This document shows positions 51,754 through 60,976 of a stretch of 64,000 nucleotides of DNA, piece by piece. Within the stretch, counting starts at the first letter, position 1, and each line of letters begins with the position of its first letter. Source of the DNA: Nocardioides albertanoniae (GTDB lineage: Bacteria > Actinomycetota > Actinomycetes > Propionibacteriales > Nocardioidaceae). The position numbers and the translations under genes were made by a program. The stretch is from contig NZ_VFOV01000001.1 of assembly GCF_006716315.1 (NCBI RefSeq), positions 3,860,501-3,924,500 on the forward strand, written 5' to 3'. The notes under the pieces were generated by a model. That model ran no database searches. It worked only from the letters and a program-made list of their open reading frames with translations, and had not been told where the DNA came from.

Positions 51754-51776
51754 GCCGGGCCCGCTAGATTGGCCGG

Positions 51777-52154
51777 ATGGAGACCATCGACGGCGAGCCG
51801 GTGCTGGACCGGCCCTCCGTGACCGAGGTCGAGGCCTACTTCGAGTCAGCCGCAGCCGAGACGCGTGCCGTGTGGCTGCGGCTGACTCGCAAGGGCATCG
51901 CCCCGGCCTCCTTGTCGTCGGACGAGCTGGTCGACGTCGGCCTCTGCTTCGGCTGGGTCTCCGCCGTACGCCGCCGAGGCGATGACGAGACCTACCTGCA
52001 GCGCTACACCCGCCGACGCCCGCGTTCGAAGTGGTCGCGGGTCAACATCGCCAAGGTCGATCGGCTCAGCGCCGAGGGCCGCATGCGTGCCGGCGGCCTG
52101 GCCGAGGTGCGCGCTGCCCAGGCCGACGGCCGCTGGGACAACCCCTGGGCCTGA
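51777..52154 (+). CDS. YdeI/OmpD-associated-like protein
   Basis: 125 residues. The family features CFGWVSAVRRR (with the first Cys-Phe-Gly-Trp), YLQRYTRRRPRSKWSRVNIAKVDRL and the final AAQADGRWDNPWA are clear. It is shorter than the usual 190-residue YdeI proteins because the C-terminal part is missing. The function is unknown; distant relatives are linked to bacteriocin resistance. Confidence 0.82.
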   Translation: METIDGEPVLDRPSVTEVEAYFESAAAETRAVWLRLTRKGIAPASLSSDELVDVGLCFGWVSAVRRRGDDETYLQRYTRRRPRSKWSRVNIAKVDRLSAEGRMRAGGLAEVRAAQADGRWDNPWA

Positions 52155-52197
52155 GTCGTCCCGTGATGACCGGGTCAGCCGGGCAGTCGCGCGACGC

Positions 52198-52686
52198 TCA
52201 GCCGCGCTCGAGCTTCTTGCCCAGCCCACCGACCATCGAGCCGACCGCCAGCGAGAGCAGGCCGCGGACGAGGGGTGCCGTGGGGCCGGCGCCCTTCGCG
52301 ACCTCGACGGCGACGGTCCAGGTCAGCCGCGACCCGGTCGGCGTCGGCTCCACGACGTAGTCCTCCGCGAAGCGGCGGATGCCGGGGCGGCTCGACTCGA
52401 CGACCGCGAAGGTCATCCGCTCGTTCTCGTCCCACCGGTAGAACTTCTCGCGCACGGTGGCCACGCCGCCGACGGTGACCTCCCGCACGGTGCCGACGCC
52501 GTAGGGCCGCGGCCCGACCCAGCGGGTCTTCGTCACGCCGGGACCCCACGAGACCACGGCGTCGTCGGCCGACAACGCCGCCCACAGCGTCTCGGCCGAC
52601 ACATCGGTCTCGAGCACCTTCGAGGTGCGGGCCGGGGCGGTCCGGAAGAAGTCGTCGTCAGCGGATCGGAGCGGGTGCCAGGTCAT
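52198..52686 (-). CDS. SRPBCC / polyketide-cyclase-like protein
   Basis: 162 residues of the START-like fold: the first strand VLETDVSAETLWAALSA is followed by beta-strands and a closing helix (GLLSLAVGSMVGGLGKKL). The cavity is expected to bind a small hydrophobic ligand. No catalytic residue is obvious. The start ATG 52686 was chosen because the upstream residues in the frame are arginine-rich and unlike the fold. Confidence 0.8.
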   Translation of the reverse strand: MTWHPLRSADDDFFRTAPARTSKVLETDVSAETLWAALSADDAVVSWGPGVTKTRWVGPRPYGVGTVREVTVGGVATVREKFYRWDENERMTFAVVESSRPGIRRFAEDYVVEPTPTGSRLTWTVAVEVAKGAGPTAPLVRGLLSLAVGSMVGGLGKKLERG

Positions 52687-52833
52687 CGGGTCAGCCTTTT
52701 CGAGCTCGAGGAAGGGACAGCGACATCGTCGTCGATGCACGAGCGTAGGAACCTCGCGGCACGGCGAAGCGCTCGACGCGCCTGTGGCGCCCATCGATCA
52801 TCCTCGAGGGCGCCGACAGCGGTCCTCCCGAGC

Positions 52834-53904
52834 TCACCCGGCGAAGACGTACGGGGCCAGGTCGGGCTCGCGGGGAGTGCGGTCGTGCAGCACGAGCTCC
52901 TTGGCGATGGCCGTCATCGAGTTCACGTACTCGGTGGCGAACTGCAGCGTCTCGACCCCGGGCATCAGCAGCTGGGTGCAGACCGAACCGGCGATCCGGT
53001 CAGGGTCTGCCGGACCGTCATGGTCCAGCGCATCGATGGCCAGCGCGTAGGCGGTCGGGTCGTAGGAGCCGACGGCGATGTGCTCGGAGGCGACATCGAG
53101 CGGGCACACGTCCTGGATCGCGACGTTGGTGATGCGGCCGTCTCCGGTGTGCAACGAGCTGGTGCCCGAGTCGTCGAGCGCGGGACGTACGAACTCGTCG
53201 GTGCGGGTGTAGATGTTCGTGTAGGAGATGCCCGCGAAGGTCTCCTGCCCTGAGTTGGTCGCCCGGGTGAAGTCGGAGCCTGCCGTCTGCTGCCACAGCG
53301 ACGGCGAGCACCCTACCGCGGGCGGGCACAGCGCGTGGATCATGTAGGAGCCGTGGTTGGTGGCACCGAAGCCGACGTAGTCGTCGACCAGGGCGCGGAT
53401 GTCCGGCCAGAACCGGAGGGCGAACCGGGGCACCAGGCCGCCCTGGCTGTGGCCGAGGATGTCGACCTTGTGACCGCTCGTCCGGTGGATGTGGCGTACG
53501 GCGCTGACGACGTACTCGGCCGAGACCTGCGCGTCGGACATCGCCCGGTTGGGCATCGCCACCGTGCAGTAGGGCCGGTCCTGCTGCGCCATGGCGCGCA
53601 GCCAGTTCCACCCGAAGTTCTCCTCCGGCGTCATCGTCGTGCCGTGCACGAAGAGCACGACACCGCGCTGGGACCGCTCCACGTTCGCGGAGCAGACCAG
53701 GCTCTTGGCCAGGGTCGCCTCCGGCACCGAGAGCGCCGGCCCGGGCCGGTCGATCGGAGCGAACTCCTGCTTCTCGCTCGACGCGGACCGGTCGGTCGCC
53801 GCGGCCGGACCGCTCGCCATCACGGACGCGCTCACCATCATGGCCAGGACCGACACGATCGACGCGATCGACATGGCCGGCGACAGTCGTCTGTTCCTAC
53901 TCAC
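52834..53904 (-). CDS. Secreted lipase/esterase
   Basis: 356 residues. A signal peptide (residues about 8-36) precedes an alpha/beta-hydrolase core with the oxyanion start VVLFVHGTTMTPEENFGWNW, the nucleophile elbow ILGHSQGGLVPR (Ser), and Cys pairs near the active site typical of the actinobacterial lipase class. It is divergent from a TetR-family regulator. The substrate is probably a short- or medium-chain ester. Confidence 0.9.
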   Translation of the reverse strand: MSRNRRLSPAMSIASIVSVLAMMVSASVMASGPAAATDRSASSEKQEFAPIDRPGPALSVPEATLAKSLVCSANVERSQRGVVLFVHGTTMTPEENFGWNWLRAMAQQDRPYCTVAMPNRAMSDAQVSAEYVVSAVRHIHRTSGHKVDILGHSQGGLVPRFALRFWPDIRALVDDYVGFGATNHGSYMIHALCPPAVGCSPSLWQQTAGSDFTRATNSGQETFAGISYTNIYTRTDEFVRPALDDSGTSSLHTGDGRITNVAIQDVCPLDVASEHIAVGSYDPTAYALAIDALDHDGPADPDRIAGSVCTQLLMPGVETLQFATEYVNSMTAIAKELVLHDRTPREPDLAPYVFAG

Positions 53905-54152
53905 CAGAGTCCTCCTTCGTTGGGCGAGGGCATTTCGCCACGTCGCCGACGGCGGTGCGAATGTGACATCACTCGCATGACTGCTCTGTTTACCTCATAG
54001 AACTCAGTCATGCAACACTTTCTATTTATGTCTCATCGTCTCGTTTGTGCCTGTGTCGCTTCGCCAAAGGGCTCTGTTGCAAGCCGCCTTGCTACTCTGA
54101 TGCACCATCGCAACAGGACACACCGCTGCGGACGTCGCCCGGAGGAGGGCCC

Positions 54153-54737
54153 ATCAGCAAGACACCACTGGCGCGGCAGCTGGCCGGCCCGAAGGCACGG
54201 CCCGAACCGCTGACCGCGTTCAAGGTCGCCCGACGTTGGTTCCAGGAAGGCCGTCGCATCGAGATGCGTGATCTGGCCGACGAGATCGGCGTGAGCCGGG
54301 CGACCCTGTTTCGCTGGGTAGGCGGTCGCGACGAGCTGCTGACCGAGGTGCTGTGGTCGCTGGCGGAGCCGACGTTGCGCGATGCGGTGCGTGCGGCGCC
54401 GGGCACTGGCGGGGCGAAGCTGGCCGGCGCGCTGGAGAGCTTCAGCGAGACGCTGCTCTCGACGGACTACTTCAGCGTCTTCCTACGCCGCGAGCCCGAG
54501 CGTGCCCTGCGGGTGCTGACCACTCGCGCAGGTTCGCTCCAGGGCCGGATGACGACTGCGATGCAGGAGCTGCTCGACGATCACCTGGACCCTGCCAAGC
54601 TCCCCATGGAGGCTCCCGACCTGGCCTACCTTCTGGTGCGCGTGGTGGAGACGTTCCTCTACACCGACATCATCACCGGGGAGCAGGCGGATCCTGCCAA
54701 GGTCGGCCAAGCGGTCGCGGCGCTGCTGCGCGACTGA
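54153..54737 (+). CDS. TetR/QsdR-family regulator, apparent ATC start
   Basis: 194 residues. The N-terminal helix-turn-helix (TAFKVARRWFQEGRRIEMRDLADEIGVSRATLFRWVGGRDELL) is at residues about 20-62 and the C-terminal part is QsdR-like. The first good Shine-Dalgarno GGAGGAGGG is followed seven bases later by ATC (ISKTPLARQLAG), where homologues start with Met. No in-frame ATG or GTG lies nearby; the next upstream options are CTG 54129 and TTG 54045. An ATC start or an ATG-to-ATC change is therefore likely. It is divergent from the lipase. Confidence 0.75.
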   Translation: MSKTPLARQLAGPKARPEPLTAFKVARRWFQEGRRIEMRDLADEIGVSRATLFRWVGGRDELLTEVLWSLAEPTLRDAVRAAPGTGGAKLAGALESFSETLLSTDYFSVFLRREPERALRVLTTRAGSLQGRMTTAMQELLDDHLDPAKLPMEAPDLAYLLVRVVETFLYTDIITGEQADPAKVGQAVAALLRD

Positions 54738-54794
54738 CCCGGCGCGCCGAGCCTGTCGCTCCTCCTGGTGATGCGGCCCCAGGTCAGTCGCTGA

Positions 54795-55181
54795 TCAGCC
54801 GTCCTGCCGAAGGTCGCCCTCGACCCGCGGAGGCACGTGGGAGAGGGCGGCCTGGACCAGCGTGACGCGGGTCTTGACCACGACAGCGCGGCGCAGGCGG
54901 CCGATGTCGTCGTCGAGCTGCCGCTCGACGGACGCCTTGATCTCCTCCTCGGAGAAGCTCGGCCGCCCGCCGACCGGCACATCGGTGTCCGGCAGGTCGG
55001 TGAGCACGGGGAAGATCTGGGTGCCGATGCCGTCCAGGAGCTTGAACCGCTTGAAGCGGTCCATCTCGTCCCAGGTCTGGTCGATGTCAGCGCCGCGCTT
55101 GCGCCCTCTCCTGCTGGAGGCAAGCACCGTCTTCGCCGCCCCCGTCAGGGCCACGGTGAGCTCATGCTCGGTAAGTCGCAT
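54795..55181 (-). CDS. Conserved hypothetical protein
   Basis: 128 residues beginning MRLTEHELTVALTGAAKTVLASSRRG. It is charged, has no membrane helix, and I recognise no domain; similar proteins are frequent in actinobacteria and unnamed. The start ATG 55181 is the best candidate (ATG 55193 is possible). It lies between the TetR-type gene and the aldo/keto reductase, converging on the former, with no evidence for a role. Confidence 0.65.
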   Translation of the reverse strand: MRLTEHELTVALTGAAKTVLASSRRGRKRGADIDQTWDEMDRFKRFKLLDGIGTQIFPVLTDLPDTDVPVGGRPSFSEEEIKASVERQLDDDIGRLRRAVVVKTRVTLVQAALSHVPPRVEGDLRQDG

Positions 55182-55259
55182 AGGGCCTAGCATGCCCCGG
55201 ACCGGTTCGTGCGTCGTCGCCGGGCCGATCGCCGAGCGATCTCACCGTGGCCTTCGGCG

Positions 55260-56081
55260 TCAGGCGGCGTTGAAGGTTGCCGGGTCCGGGCCGGTGCGGC
55301 CGTCGCTCTCCAGGGCGTCGATCGCGGCCAGGTCGGCATCGGTGAGGTCGAAGCCGAACACGTCGAGGTTCTGCGCGATCCGCGACGGGGTCACCGACTT
55401 GGGGATGACGATCCGGCCCTGTTGGAGGTGCCAGCGCAGGATCACCTGGGCGGCGGTGCGACCGAGGCGATCGGCGATCGCGGTGATGGCCGGGTTCTGG
55501 AGCATCGCGCCCTGGGCGAGCGGGCTCCATGCCTCGGTCGCGATCTCGAGCGCGTCGTTCGCGGCGACGGTGGCACGCTGCTGCAGCGCGGGGTGCAGCT
55601 CGATCTGGTTGACGGCCGGCACCGTGCCGCCGAGACCGACGATCCGGTCCAGGTGCTCGGGCAGGAAGTTCGAGACGCCGATCGCGCGGGTCCGGCCCGC
55701 GGCGTACAGCTCCTCGAGGCCCTGCCAGGCGCCGACGTACAGGTCACGGGCCGGCGTCGGCCAGTGGATCAGGTAGAGGTCGACGTGGTCGAGGCCGAGC
55801 AGCTCGAGGCTCTTCTCGTACGCCTCGACCGGTCGCTCGTGGTCGGCGTTCCACAGCTTCGTGGTGACGAAGAGCTCCTCGCGGGCGATGCCCGAGCTCT
55901 TCAGCGCGCGGGCGACGCCGGCCTCGTTGCCGTAGACCGCGGCGGTGTCGATGCTGCGGTAGCCGGCCTCGAGGGCTGCCGTCACGGCCGCCTCGGTCTC
56001 GTCGTCCGGCACCTGGAAGACGCCGAACCCGAGCTGCGGCATCTCGACGCCGTTGTTGAGGGTGATGGTGGGAATGGTCAT
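55260..56081 (-). CDS. Aldo/keto reductase
   Basis: 273 residues, a TIM barrel using NADPH. The catalytic tetrad is visible as Asp in YRSIDTAAVYGNE (Asp and Tyr), Lys in VTTKLW and His in LIHWP. The NADP-binding end PKSVTPSRIAQNLDVF is present. ATG 56081 follows GGAAG. It lies 35 bp downstream of an MFS exporter on the same strand; both are divergent from a MarR regulator and are probably controlled together. Confidence 0.94.
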   Translation of the reverse strand: MTIPTITLNNGVEMPQLGFGVFQVPDDETEAAVTAALEAGYRSIDTAAVYGNEAGVARALKSSGIAREELFVTTKLWNADHERPVEAYEKSLELLGLDHVDLYLIHWPTPARDLYVGAWQGLEELYAAGRTRAIGVSNFLPEHLDRIVGLGGTVPAVNQIELHPALQQRATVAANDALEIATEAWSPLAQGAMLQNPAITAIADRLGRTAAQVILRWHLQQGRIVIPKSVTPSRIAQNLDVFGFDLTDADLAAIDALESDGRTGPDPATFNAA

Positions 56082-56116
56082 GATGCTTCCTTCTCTCTGA
56101 TGTGGTGGAGCGAGGT

Positions 56117-57298
56117 TCAGGCGGGGACGGGAACGGACGTACGCCGCTCGCCGCCGGGCGCGCGGACGGCGACCAGGAGCACGACGAGGCCGACGGCGGT
56201 GACCGCGGCGCCCGCCCACAGGGGCGAGGTGTAGCCCAGGCCGGCGGCAAGGGTGACGCCGCCGATCCATGCGCCGAGCGCGTTGCCGAGGTTGAAGGCG
56301 GCGATGTTGGCTCCGGAGGCCAGCGTCGGCGCACGATCGGCGTAGCCCATCACCCGCATCTGCAGGGCCGGCACGGTGCCGAAGCCGACGGCGCCCATCA
56401 GTACGAGCGCGACGACGGTCAGCACCTGGCTGGTGGCGACGAGGGCGAAGGCGGCCAGGACCGCGGTCAGCGCGACCAGGAGCACGGTGAGGGTCTTGAC
56501 CAGGTCACGGTCGGCGGCTCGGCCGCCGAAGATGTTGCCGAAGAAGAGGCCGACCCCGAAGAGCACGAGCAGCAGCGGCACCGCGCCGGCCGAGAAGCCG
56601 CTGACCTCGGTCAGCGTGAAGGCGATATAGGTGAACCCGCCGAACATGCCGCCGTAGCCGAGCACGGTCATGGCGATCGAGAGCCACACCTGGGGGCTCG
56701 CGAACGCCGCCACCTCGATGCGTACGGACGGGGCCGCCTCCTCGCTGCGGCCGGTGTGCTCCGGCACGAGGAGGGCGATGCCGATGAACGCGATGATGCC
56801 GATGGCGGTGATCGCCCAGAAGGTCGAGCGCCAGCCCGCGGCCTGACCGAGCAGGGTGCCGAGCGGCACACCGAGGACGTTGGCCAGGGTGAGGCCGCCG
56901 AACATGAAGGCGATCGCGCTCGCCTTGCGGTCGGGGGCGACGAGCTGGGCGGCGACGACGGAGCCGATGCCGAAGAAGGCGCCGTGGCACAGGGCGGCGA
57001 CGATCCGGCCGGTCATCATCGTGGCGTAGTCGGGCGAGATCGCGGAGATCAGGTTGCCGAGGATGAACAGCACCATCAGGCCGAGCAGGGCGAGCTTGCG
57101 GGGCACTCGGGTGAGCAGCAGGGTCAGGCCGATCGCGCCGACCGCGACGCTGAGGGCATAGCCGGAGATGAGGTAGCCGGCGGTGGTCTCGCTGACCGCG
57201 AAGTCGGCGGAGACCTCGGGCAGCAGGCCCATGATGACGAACTCGGTGAGGCCGATGCCGAACCCTCCTATCGCGAGGGCTAGCAGTGCGACGCGCAT
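56117..57298 (-). CDS. MFS transporter (AraJ/DHA1-type)
   Basis: 393 residues with 12 membrane helices. The start MRVALLALAIGGFGIGLTEFVIMGLLPEVSADF is characteristic, followed by LLTRVPRKLALLG at the motif A position. RBS AAGGAG precedes ATG 57298. It is likely an exporter of drugs or sugars. It shares the divergent promoter region with the MarR regulator, whose direct repeats (57361-57396) lie just upstream. Confidence 0.92.
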   Translation of the reverse strand: MRVALLALAIGGFGIGLTEFVIMGLLPEVSADFAVSETTAGYLISGYALSVAVGAIGLTLLLTRVPRKLALLGLMVLFILGNLISAISPDYATMMTGRIVAALCHGAFFGIGSVVAAQLVAPDRKASAIAFMFGGLTLANVLGVPLGTLLGQAAGWRSTFWAITAIGIIAFIGIALLVPEHTGRSEEAAPSVRIEVAAFASPQVWLSIAMTVLGYGGMFGGFTYIAFTLTEVSGFSAGAVPLLLVLFGVGLFFGNIFGGRAADRDLVKTLTVLLVALTAVLAAFALVATSQVLTVVALVLMGAVGFGTVPALQMRVMGYADRAPTLASGANIAAFNLGNALGAWIGGVTLAAGLGYTSPLWAGAAVTAVGLVVLLVAVRAPGGERRTSVPVPA

Positions 57299-57360
57299 GG
57301 GTGACTCCTTGGTCGAGATGTTCGTGACGGATTGCGTCTGTCGATAGTCCGCGCGTGCAG

Positions 57361-57396
57361 TAGTTGCACACGCTTCGTATTTATAGTTGCACACGC
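57361..57396. promoter_or_regulatory. 13-bp direct repeat, candidate MarR operator
   Basis: TAGTTGCACACGC occurs at 57361-57373 and 57384-57396 (period 23 bases) between the MarR gene and the divergent MFS-reductase pair. The local sequence is AT-rich and a TATTTATA stretch lies between the copies. Two equally spaced sites on one face suit binding of two MarR dimers. Confidence 0.65.
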
Positions 57397-57447
57397 GCAC
57401 TATCGGCGCAATTCGGGTATGCTGGGAGCGTCCACGAAGGAGGACCC

Positions 57448-57894
57448 ATGGGAATCGCTGATGACGCCGTCGAGATCCGCACGCAGGGGTGGCGCACGCT
57501 GGCGGCCGTGCACGGCCTGATCGAGGCCGCGCTCGAGAAGGCGCTGCAGCGCGAGCACGAGCTGTCGGTCGTCGAGTTCACCGTGCTTGATGCGCTCAGC
57601 CGCCAGGACGGTTGGCACATGCGCATGCAGCAGCTCGCCCGTGCAGCCGCACTCTCCTCGTCGGCCACGACCCGACTGGTGACGCGACTGGAGAACCGCG
57701 GCCTGCTCACCCGCATCCTCTGCGCGGACGACCGGCGCGGGATCTACACCGAGCTCACCCCGGCCGGCCGCGCCCTGCTCGAGAAGGCCCGGCCCCTGCA
57801 CGACGAGGTGCTGCACTCCGCCCTCGACGATGCGGCCGAGATCCCCGAGCTCGCACCCCTCGTGCACGCGCTCGGATCATTGACGCCGGCCTGA
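57448..57894 (+). CDS. MarR family regulator
   Basis: 148 residues. The winged helix is visible as VVEFTVLDALSRQDG, QLARAAALSSSATTRLVTRLENRGLL and DRRGIYTELTPAGRALLEKA. RBS AAGGAGGA precedes ATG 57448. It probably represses the divergent MFS exporter and reductase in response to a phenolic or other small compound. Confidence 0.93.
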   Translation: MGIADDAVEIRTQGWRTLAAVHGLIEAALEKALQREHELSVVEFTVLDALSRQDGWHMRMQQLARAAALSSSATTRLVTRLENRGLLTRILCADDRRGIYTELTPAGRALLEKARPLHDEVLHSALDDAAEIPELAPLVHALGSLTPA

Positions 57895-58061
57895 CCGGCC
57901 CGGGCCGCCATCGCAGCTCGCCTGACTCGTCTCGCTGGCTGCCGAAAGACAATTCGTTCACTTGAGCCGAGAAAACGGACGCCCGTCCGCCCGGACCTAG
58001 CGAACGAACGTTCTTTCGCCGACTTGGGCGACGGGCCAGCCCCGCCGATCAAGCCACCCGA

Positions 58062-58670
58062 TCAAGCCAGCCATCCGTTGCGGCGAGCTGCGAGGGCGGC
58101 CTCGGTCTTGTTACGGGTGCCGGTCTTGCCGATCGCGGCGGAGAGATAGTTGCGCACGGTGCTCGGCGAGAGGAAGAGCCTGCCGGCGATGTCGGCGATG
58201 CTCGAGCCGTCCTCGGAGGCAGCGAGCACGTCCCGTTCCCGCGAGGTCAGCGGGTTGGGGGCGGCACGCAGCGTCGCGGCGGCCAGGTCAGGATCAAGGA
58301 CAGTCTCGCCGGCGAGCACCCGGCGGATCGCGTCGGCAAGCTCCTCGACGGGTCCGTCCTTGACCAGGAAGCCGGCAGCACCCGCGGCCATCGCCTCACG
58401 GACATATCCGGGCCGGGAGAACGTCGTCAGGATCATCACCCGACACCCCGGCACTCGCTCGGCCAGCTCCGCGGCCGCCTCGAGCCCGCTCATCCCGGGC
58501 AGCTCGATGTCGAGCAGCGCGACGTCGGGCTGCACCTCGATCGCGGTCGGCACGATCTCGGTGCCGGTGCCGACCTGCGCGACCACCTCGATGTCGTCCT
58601 CGAGCCCGAGCAGCACGGCGAGCGCGCCACGCATCATCGCCTGGTCCTCGGCGAGCAGGATGCGGATCAC
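58062..58670 (-). CDS. NarL-type response regulator
   Basis: 202 residues. The receiver has acidic residues in LLAEDQ, the phospho-Asp in ALLDIELPGMSG and Lys in FLVKDG; the C-terminal LuxR HTH is LTSRERDVLAASEDGSSIADIAGRLFLSPSTVRNYLS (described by position 140-176). It overlaps the upstream histidine kinase by ATGA (58667-58670). Typical of DesR-like pairs in actinobacteria. Confidence 0.94.
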   Translation of the reverse strand: MIRILLAEDQAMMRGALAVLLGLEDDIEVVAQVGTGTEIVPTAIEVQPDVALLDIELPGMSGLEAAAELAERVPGCRVMILTTFSRPGYVREAMAAGAAGFLVKDGPVEELADAIRRVLAGETVLDPDLAAATLRAAPNPLTSRERDVLAASEDGSSIADIAGRLFLSPSTVRNYLSAAIGKTGTRNKTEAALAARRNGWLA

Positions 58671-59767
58671 GACGCCGGCACCGTTGCCTCGAGACGGAAC
58701 CCGTCAGACCCGGGCCGTACGTCGAGACGCCCGTCGACCGCACGCAGCCGTTGCCGCAGTCCCTCGAGCCCGCCGGACCTCTCGTTTCCTACCGGACCAC
58801 CGATCCCGTCGTCGACCACCGTCAGCCGGAGCTCCCCGGCATCCTTGGTGATCTCGAACCGGCAGCTCGCCGCCCCGGAGTGACGCAGCACGTTGGTGGC
58901 GCCTTCGCGCACCACCCACGCCAGCGCCTGACCGGCTAGGTCGGAGACATCGGCCGAGCCGGCGCTCACGGACGTGCTGATCCCGGCAGCGTCGAGCGCG
59001 CGACGGGCTCCGTCGAGCTCTTCGGCCAGCGAGAGCGTCTTCATCTGGTCCACCGCGATCCGCATGTCGGCGAGCGCGGCGCGGCCGACGTCCTCGATGT
59101 CGGAGGCATGTGCGGCCGCCGCCTCGGGGTCACGAGCCGCCAGGCGGCGTACGGCCTCGGCCTTGACGACCATCACGCTCAGCGTGTGGCCGAGCAGATC
59201 GTGCAAGTCGCGTGACATCCGGGCACGCTCCTCGGCGACCGCCACCCGGGCGAGCTCCTCGCGGGTGCGGCGCAGCTGTTCGATGACCTCGAGGAGGCGC
59301 AGGAACGATGTGGTCGTCACGGCGCTGAGCAGCACGCCGCCGACGCTGATCAGATAGGCGTCGCCGACCCCGTCGATGGCCGCGATGGCGATCGCGGCGC
59401 CCGCAGTGGCAGTCGCGACGGCCAGCACCAGGCGCCAGCCGCGCAGCGCCACCGGCGCGATGATGGCGAGCACACCCCAGACCGTCTGCCACCCCTCGCC
59501 CTGCAGCGCACCGAGCACGATCAGCGCGACGAGCCCGACCAGCGAGGCGACCACCCGAGCCGGTGGCCGCGCGGCCGGCCCGGAGAGTCCGCTCGCCAGC
59601 ACGGTGAGCACCGCGACCGCGGCGATGGCCACCACCAGCACGACCTGGGCTACGCCACCGACGACGCCGCCCGAGAGGCTCAGCAGCGGGAAGAGCAGCA
59701 GCACCGGCAGCCACACCAGCACCACGCCGTGGCGCCGCAGGTGACACCTCAGGGCTGACACGGTCAT
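58667..59767 (-). CDS. Sensor histidine kinase (HisKA_3)
   Basis: 366 residues. About five membrane helices fill the first 150 residues. The phosphoacceptor is in ARMSRDLHDLLGHTLS (His), and the ATPase domain has VVREGATNVLRHSGA and DDGIGG. The start MTVSAL at 59767 is preferred over the ATG/GTG at 59803. The upstream gene (DUF6069) ends 4 bases away, so all three are likely cotranscribed. The signal is unknown. Confidence 0.9.
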   Translation of the reverse strand: MTVSALRCHLRRHGVVLVWLPVLLLFPLLSLSGGVVGGVAQVVLVVAIAAVAVLTVLASGLSGPAARPPARVVASLVGLVALIVLGALQGEGWQTVWGVLAIIAPVALRGWRLVLAVATATAGAAIAIAAIDGVGDAYLISVGGVLLSAVTTTSFLRLLEVIEQLRRTREELARVAVAEERARMSRDLHDLLGHTLSVMVVKAEAVRRLAARDPEAAAAHASDIEDVGRAALADMRIAVDQMKTLSLAEELDGARRALDAAGISTSVSAGSADVSDLAGQALAWVVREGATNVLRHSGAASCRFEITKDAGELRLTVVDDGIGGPVGNERSGGLEGLRQRLRAVDGRLDVRPGSDGFRLEATVPAS

Positions 59768-59771
59768 GACC

Positions 59772-60179
59772 CTACCGCCGCCGCAGACCGGCGATGACCA
59801 CAACAGCGACCACGACGTGCAGGCTCGCCAACCCCAGCCCGGCAGCGACGGTGAGCGCGCTCGTCGGGGTGATCAGCGAGACCACCGCGATCCCGACGGC
59901 CAGCATCGTCCAGCGCCTGGCGCCGCGCTCGGCGTGCCCCTGCCACCACCGCAGCAGAGCCCCACCGACGAGCGCGATCAGCAGGGTGCTGACGATCACC
60001 GCCCCGATCCCGATCTGCTGGGACTCGCTGCCGGTCTTCGCCTCGAGGTCCACTCCCCCGACCTGGGTCCACAGCATCCACGTGACCGCTGCCGCAGCGG
60101 CCGCGGCGGCCGCCACCGCGGCGACCCGCGGCCAGGCGACCCGACTGCGTTCCCGGGTCTCGTTCAACACGGTTGTCAT
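59772..60179 (-). CDS. DUF6069 family membrane protein
   Basis: 135 residues with four membrane helices and a poly-alanine stretch in helix 1. The last helices (LTPTSALTVAAGLGLASLHVVVAVVVIAGLRRR region) fit the family. The function is unknown; its placement directly before a sensor kinase suggests it could be part of the same sensing or response unit. Confidence 0.78.
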   Translation of the reverse strand: MTTVLNETRERSRVAWPRVAAVAAAAAAAAAVTWMLWTQVGGVDLEAKTGSESQQIGIGAVIVSTLLIALVGGALLRWWQGHAERGARRWTMLAVGIAVVSLITPTSALTVAAGLGLASLHVVVAVVVIAGLRRR

Positions 60180-60276
60180 CTGAGCTCCTCCGTCCCCACC
60201 GCCCCTCGTGGGCGATGGCTCAAGACTCCCGCCAGGAGGACCTCCGCCGTCAGATCCGATTGTCCGGACCCGAGCG

Positions 60277-60288
60277 TGACAATTGTCA
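60277..60288. promoter_or_regulatory. TGACAATTGTCA palindrome in a divergent promoter
   Basis: A perfect 12-bp palindrome between the DUF6069 gene (minus) and the NmrA-like gene (plus), 34 bases upstream of the ATG of the latter. It could be a dimer-binding site for a regulator. Confidence 0.5.
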
Positions 60289-60322
60289 GGAGGCTGTAGG
60301 CGCCTGTGCCTATGGTGGAAAC

Positions 60323-60976
60323 ATGCGCATCGCCATCGTCGGCGGCCACGGCAAGGTCGCCCTTGAGCTCCATCCGCTCCTCGTCCGCGCGGGCCACACC
60401 CCCGTCGCGCTCGTCCGCAGCGAGAACTACCGCGCCGAGCTCGAGTCGCTCGGCGCCGAGGTCGGGCTGCTCGACATCGAGTCCCAGGACGCCACCGAGT
60501 TCGCGGCGGCCTTCGAAGGCTGCGACGCGGTGGTCTTCGCCGCCGGCGGCGGCCCCGACGGCAACATCGAGCGCAAGCGCACCGTCGACCTGGAGGGCTC
60601 GACGAAGTCCGTCGAAGGTGCTGAGAAGGCGGGCATCCGACGCTTCGTGCAGGTCTCGGCCATCAGCGTCGACGAGCCCGTCCCCGACGACGCTCCCGAG
60701 GTGTGGAAGGCCTACGTCGCGGCCAAGCGCGACGCCGACGTCGCCGTGCGCGCCAGCAACCTCGACTGGACGATCCTGCGCCCCGGCACCTTGACCGACG
60801 ACCCGGCGACCGGGCAGGTACGCCTGGCCCCGAAGCTGGAACGCGGCAAGATCACCCGCGCCGACGTGGCCGCGGTGATCGTCGGCCTGCTCGACGACGA
60901 CGCCACCATCGGCAAGCAGTGGGAGCTCGTCTCCGGCGACGCCTCGGTCACCGACGCGATCGCCGCCGCCCTCTGA
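60323..60976 (+). CDS. NAD(P)-binding protein, NmrA-like
   Basis: 217 residues. The Rossmann start MRIAIVGGHGKVALELHPLL (G-x-x-G-x-V) and the block AGIRRFVQVSAISVDEPV and the Lys in AYVAAKRDADVA are as in YtfG/YhfK-like reductases. It is a predicted redox-sensing or quinone reductase-like protein. It ends one base before the stop of the convergent DinB gene. Confidence 0.9.
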   Translation: MRIAIVGGHGKVALELHPLLVRAGHTPVALVRSENYRAELESLGAEVGLLDIESQDATEFAAAFEGCDAVVFAAGGGPDGNIERKRTVDLEGSTKSVEGAEKAGIRRFVQVSAISVDEPVPDDAPEVWKAYVAAKRDADVAVRASNLDWTILRPGTLTDDPATGQVRLAPKLERGKITRADVAAVIVGLLDDDATIGKQWELVSGDASVTDAIAAAL

